This document shows, one piece after another, positions 61,022 to 64,000 of a stretch of 64,000 bases of DNA. The translations under genes were made by a program, and so were the position numbers. Positions within the stretch are counted from its first letter, which is position 1, and each line of letters opens with the position of its first letter. Source of the stretch: Bradyrhizobium embrapense (GTDB lineage Bacteria; Pseudomonadota; Alphaproteobacteria; Rhizobiales; Xanthobacteraceae); assembly GCF_001189235.2 (NCBI RefSeq), contig NZ_LFIP02000002.1, positions 806,411 to 870,410 of the forward strand, read 5' to 3'. A model generated the notes under the pieces. It searched no databases and was not told the DNA's origin. It saw only the letters and a program-made list of their open reading frames with translations.

Positions 61022-62839
61022 TTACCGCCGCCCGAACAGCTTCTCGATATCGCTCAGCTTCAATTCGACATAGGTCGGCCGGCCGTGGTTGCACTGGCCG
61101 GAGTTTGGCGTGTCTTCCATCTCGCGCAGCAGCGCGTTCATTTCCTCCGGCTTGAGGCGGCGGCCGGCACGGACCGAGCCGTGGCAGGCCATGGTGGCGG
61201 CAACATGCATCAGCCGGCGTTCCAGCGGCAGCGCCTCGTCCCACTCGGCCATGTGTTCGGCGAGGTCGCGGAGCAGCCCGGCGGCGTTGGTCTTGCCAAG
61301 CAGCGAGGGCGTCTCGCGCACCGCGACCGCGCCGGGGCCGAAGGACTCGATCGCGAGCCCGAACGAGGCCAGCTCCTCGGCGCGATCGAGCAGCTTCTCG
61401 ACGGTCGCCTCATCGAGCTCGACGATCTCGGGGATCAACAGGATCTGCCGCTGCACGCCGTTCTTGGCGAGCGAAGCCTTCAGTTTCTCATAGACGATGC
61501 GTTCATGCGCCGCGTGCTGGTCCACCACGATCAGGCCATCGCGGGTCTGCGAGACGATGTAGGTCTCGTGGATCTGGGTGCGCGCAGCGCCCAGCGGACG
61601 GTCGAGCAGATCGGGTGCGGGCGCCGCCTCGAAGCGCACATCGGCGGTCGGCGTGCCGACGTCGAAAGCTGCCTGTCCGGGCTCGGCGAAAACCGGCGCC
61701 GCCGCGCCGTCGAACGCGCGCATCGGACCAGCCGGATAGGACGGCGAAGCACGCCAGTCCCAATTGCCCGGGCGCGGCGGCGTGAAGGCAGCGCGGAACG
61801 CCTGTAGCGTCGCGCCGTCGGCGGTGTTGGCCGCGGTGCGTCGGCCCTCGCGCGCCAGGCCCTCCTTCAGCGCGTGCACGATCAGCGCGCGCACCAGGCC
61901 AGCGTTGCGGAAACGCACCTCGGTCTTGGCCGGATGCACATTGGCGTCGACCTCCTGCGGATCGCAGGTGACGAACAGCGCCACGACGGGATGGCGGTCG
62001 CGCGGCAGATAGTCGGAATAGGCCGCGCGCACCGCACCCAGGATCAGCTTGTCGCGCACCGGGCGGCCGTTAACGAACAGATACTGCCCAAGCGCGTTGG
62101 CGCGGGTCAGCGCTGGCGCGGCGGCAAAGCCCTCGACAATGACCCCCTCGCGCTCGGCGCGCACCTCGATCGCGCTGGCGCGAAAGTCCGCGCCCAGGAT
62201 ATCGCCGAGTCGTGTCAGCCGGCCGGCCGCGCCGGGCAGCGCGGCGGCCCAGGTGACCGGCGCGCGCTCCTCGCCGGCTAGCGTGAAGGCGATGTCGGGC
62301 CGCGCCATGCCGAGGCGTCGCACCACCTCGCGGATCGCTTCCGCCTCGGTGCGGTCGGTCTTGAGGAACTTCAGCCGCGCCGGCGTGGCGTAGAACAGTT
62401 CGTTGACCTCGACGCGGGTGCCCTGGCCAAGCGCGGCCGGCATGACCTCCGACTTCTCGCCGCCTTCGACCGACAGCGACCAGGCGTGCGGCTCGCTGGC
62501 ATGACGCGTGGTGATGCCGAGCTTTGCGACCGCGCCGATCGAGGGAAGCGCCTCGCCGCGGAACCCGAGCGTGCGGATGCGCAGCAAGTCCTCATCGTCG
62601 AGCTTGGAGGTGGCGTGGCGGTCGACCGCGAGCGCGAGATCGGTGCGCGTCATGCCACCGCCGTCGTCGGTGATGCCGATCCGGCGCCGGCCGCCGCCAT
62701 CGGTGAAGACGTCGATCCGGCTCGCGCCGGCGTCGATCGCGTTCTCGACCAGTTCCTTGACGACGCTCGCAGGACGCTCGACCACCTCGCCGGCGGCGAT
62801 GCGGTTGACGAGCTGTTCGGGAAGCTGGCGGACGGGCAT
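61022..62839 (-). CDS. mutL: DNA mismatch repair protein MutL
   Basis: 605 residues. The GHKL ATPase domain has VVKELVENAIDAGAS (Glu29), ITDDGGGM, RTLGFRGEALPS and GTRVEVNELFYATPARLKFLK. The C-terminal dimer domain has the endonuclease motif DQHAAHERIVYE near residue 440 (DQHAx2Ex4E), ACHGSVRAG and CNHGRPT, ending in FGRR. It is therefore a nicking MutL, unlike E. coli MutL. It works with MutS. Monocistronic, convergent with the hypothetical gene. Confidence 0.96.
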   Translation of the reverse strand: MPVRQLPEQLVNRIAAGEVVERPASVVKELVENAIDAGASRIDVFTDGGGRRRIGITDDGGGMTRTDLALAVDRHATSKLDDEDLLRIRTLGFRGEALPSIGAVAKLGITTRHASEPHAWSLSVEGGEKSEVMPAALGQGTRVEVNELFYATPARLKFLKTDRTEAEAIREVVRRLGMARPDIAFTLAGEERAPVTWAAALPGAAGRLTRLGDILGADFRASAIEVRAEREGVIVEGFAAAPALTRANALGQYLFVNGRPVRDKLILGAVRAAYSDYLPRDRHPVVALFVTCDPQEVDANVHPAKTEVRFRNAGLVRALIVHALKEGLAREGRRTAANTADGATLQAFRAAFTPPRPGNWDWRASPSYPAGPMRAFDGAAAPVFAEPGQAAFDVGTPTADVRFEAAPAPDLLDRPLGAARTQIHETYIVSQTRDGLIVVDQHAAHERIVYEKLKASLAKNGVQRQILLIPEIVELDEATVEKLLDRAEELASFGLAIESFGPGAVAVRETPSLLGKTNAAGLLRDLAEHMAEWDEALPLERRLMHVAATMACHGSVRAGRRLKPEEMNALLREMEDTPNSGQCNHGRPTYVELKLSDIEKLFGRR

Positions 62840-63072
62840 GGATTTGCGTGATCGGACAGGGATTCGAGGTTCGGCGGCATTCTAGTCGGCTCGCCGGCCA
62901 AATGCATGGGTCCGCCCGCGTATGGCTGCCTTTAGCTGGGGATGGAGCCGGTCTATCGCCTTGAAGACACTCGCCTTCGCGTGTGTACCGGCTACGCCCT
63001 ACGTGGCGATTGTGACGCCGCACGCGCAGGTATATCGTTTAGAAAAATCATAATTCGATCGGGAGGGTAGCC

Positions 63073-63384
63073 ATGTGCCATTTGTTCTCGCACCAGCCGC
63101 AGCGCAATTACGAATCGCAGACCCGGTCGCTGCGGATCGGCGGTCACTGCACCTCGATCCGGCTGGAGATGTCGTTCTGGGACACGCTCGAGGAGATCGC
63201 CGCCAAGGAGGGGATGAGCGTCGCCAAGTTCGTCACCACGCTCTATGGCGAAGTCCTCGACCACCATGGCGAGGTCAATAATTTCGCGTCGTTGCTGCGC
63301 TGCTGCTGCCTGATCTATCGCTCGCAGAACACGGCGGCAGTCCCCGCATTCGAGGGCCAGCCCATCCTCGACGCCGCCGAATAG
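63073..63384 (+). CDS. ribbon-helix-helix domain protein
   Basis: 103 residues from the ATG at 63073, with GGGAGG upstream. RSLRIGGHCTSIRLEMSFWDTLEEIAAKEGMSVAKFVTTLYGEVLDHHGEVNNFASLLRCCCLIYRSQ is the PF13467-type ribbon-helix-helix domain. Such domains bind DNA as dimers; this family is common in alphaproteobacteria with no known target. Three Cys in a row (RCCCLIY) are notable and could sense redox state or bind metal. Monocistronic. Confidence 0.85.
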   Translation: MCHLFSHQPQRNYESQTRSLRIGGHCTSIRLEMSFWDTLEEIAAKEGMSVAKFVTTLYGEVLDHHGEVNNFASLLRCCCLIYRSQNTAAVPAFEGQPILDAAE

Positions 63385-63404
63385 ACTTTCGGACTCATCG
63401 CGCA

Positions 63405-63439
63405 GAAAAAAGCGGCCTTGTCCGGGCAGGACAAGGCCG
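63405..63439 (-). terminator. hairpin with leftward U-tract
   Basis: CGGCCTTGTCC (63413-63423) pairs perfectly with GGACAAGGCCG (63429-63439). On the minus strand the stem is followed by CTTTTTT, so it ends leftward transcripts from the GMC gene; it may also stop the rightward gene. Confidence 0.8.
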
Positions 63440-63460
63440 TTCGAGTCGAGAGGGAACTGA

Positions 63461-63494
63461 AGCTTCGGTTCTGATTGAAGTCAGAACCGAAGCT
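63461..63494. repeat. perfect 14-bp hairpin
   Basis: AGCTTCGGTTCTGA (63461-63474) pairs exactly with TCAGAACCGAAGCT (63481-63494) around TTGAAG. No U-tract follows. It lies at the left border of the CTCTCCC element. Confidence 0.75.
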
Positions 63495-63508
63495 CGCCTA
63501 TCCGAGTC

Positions 63509-63632
63509 CACCTCTCCCTTTGGGAGAGGTCGATTTGCGCAGCAAATCGCGTGAGGGATTACGGTCTATCGAGAGCAAGAGCCCTCACCCGGATTGCTTC
63601 GCAACCCGACCTCTCCCCGGTGGGGAGAGGTG
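63509..63632. repeat. palindromic intergenic element (CTCTCCC type), copy of the 49702 core
   Basis: CACCTCTCCCTTTGGGAGAG then GTCGATTTGCGCAGCAAATC at the left and CGACCTCTCCCCGGTGGGGA at the right match the core at 49702-49822 nearly base for base at the ends. The long terminal repeats of that copy are missing here. Confidence 0.8.
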
Positions 63633-63662
63633 AACCGAAACTTTACCGAGCCGATTCAGCTT

Positions 63663-64000
63663 CTAGATCTCCTTGCGCTGCATCGCGCCCGCGATCGTGT
63701 CGGCCTGCCGGATCGCCAGCGACACGATCGTCAGCGTCGGATTGCACGCCGCGCCCGACGTGAACTGGCTGCCGTCGGAGACGAACAGGTTCTTGATGTC
63801 GTGGCTCTGGCCGAACTTGTTGACCACGCCGTCGCGCGGCTTTTCGCTCATCCGGTTGGTGCCCATGTTGTGGGTCGAGGGATAGGGCGGCGTCGGATAG
63901 GTCACGGTGGCGCCGACCGCTTCATAGACCGCGGCGCCCTGCTTGTAGGCGTGATCGCGCATCGCGACGTCGTTCGGATGATCGTCGAAATGCACGCTCG
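63663..64000 (-). CDS. GMC-family oxidoreductase, partial (N-terminus outside window)
   Basis: The last 112 residues are seen. THNMGTNRMSEKPRDGVVNKFGQSHDIKNLFVSDGSQFTSGAACNPTLTIVSLAIRQADTIAG is the GMC C-terminal signature, with the active-site His (STHNMG) and the Asn (CNPT) that face the flavin. This is FAD-dependent alcohol, sugar or gluconate dehydrogenase type. It could be a subunit of a gluconate 2-dehydrogenase-like complex. The substrate cannot be told from this end. Confidence 0.88.
   Translation of the reverse strand, partial: SVHFDDHPNDVAMRDHAYKQGAAVYEAVGATVTYPTPPYPSTHNMGTNRMSEKPRDGVVNKFGQSHDIKNLFVSDGSQFTSGAACNPTLTIVSLAIRQADTIAGAMQRKEI

Overview
The window looks like chromosomal DNA of a Bradyrhizobium-type alphaproteobacterium (Nitrobacteraceae). 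The signs are uniformly high GC, long antisense open frames caused by third-position GC, several alphaproteobacterial families of unknown function (DUF4170, DUF2093, DUF6101, DUF2076), a cysteine-free L36 protein, a CIRCE-controlled groESL operon, and many small palindromic intergenic repeats of kinds I recognise from bradyrhizobia. No phage, IS, plasmid, tRNA, rRNA or CRISPR locus was found. Both edges cut genes: a YbaK-type deacylase on the left and a GMC oxidoreductase on the right.

Layout. 1-2.8 kb: minus-strand run of a YbaK family protein, a type II haloacid dehalogenase, a secreted dienelactone-hydrolase-like protein and an amidohydrolase, with a large palindrome upstream. 3.2-8.1 kb: rpmJ, a periplasmic TPR protein, an alpha/beta hydrolase, a PoxB-like thiamine-diphosphate enzyme and a small cytochrome c. 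8.3-14.7 kb: glycolate oxidase genes, with glcD separated from glcEF by an acyltransferase and a Tat-exported monooxygenase-like protein. 14.9-20.5 kb: a lysine-rich histone-like protein, a TorF-type porin, an SbmA/YddA-type ABC exporter and a lactate/glycolate permease. 20.7-26.5 kb: small exported proteins, an AdaA-like alkylation sensor overlapping a thioesterase, and a divergent MarR/monooxygenase pair around a perfect operator. 26.6-28.9 kb: groES-groEL with promoter and CIRCE. 29-34.3 kb: envelope proteins, an orphan CheZ, an L,D-transpeptidase and DUF2076. 34.4-39.5 kb: a deacetylase/glycosyltransferase pair, hisG-hisZ and rsmE. 40-48.6 kb: ubiA, pmbA, a CysQ-like phosphatase, then the lipid A/Kdo block (DUF4170, acyltransferase, waaA, lpxK, DUF2093). 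48.8-54.4 kb: a DLH-like protein lacking its nucleophile, xseA, a three-gene membrane-protein/regulator operon and purD. 54.5-64 kb: an acyl-CoA dehydrogenase, a probable fluoroacetate dehalogenase, tadA, an rluB-like gene with a very long disordered N-terminus, rsmD, mutL, a ribbon-helix-helix protein and the partial GMC oxidoreductase.

Most of the window is housekeeping. The points most worth following are: a dehalogenase with every diagnostic fluoroacetate-dehalogenase residue; three clear self-regulation signals (MarR operator, DUF2306-operon operator, amidohydrolase palindrome); palindromic elements that sit on stop codons; a repeat element inserted between groES and groEL; seven 15-16-bp tandem units ahead of the lipid A operon; and an attenuator-like structure at 39.6 kb. 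All functional calls come from reading motifs by eye. No database search was run.
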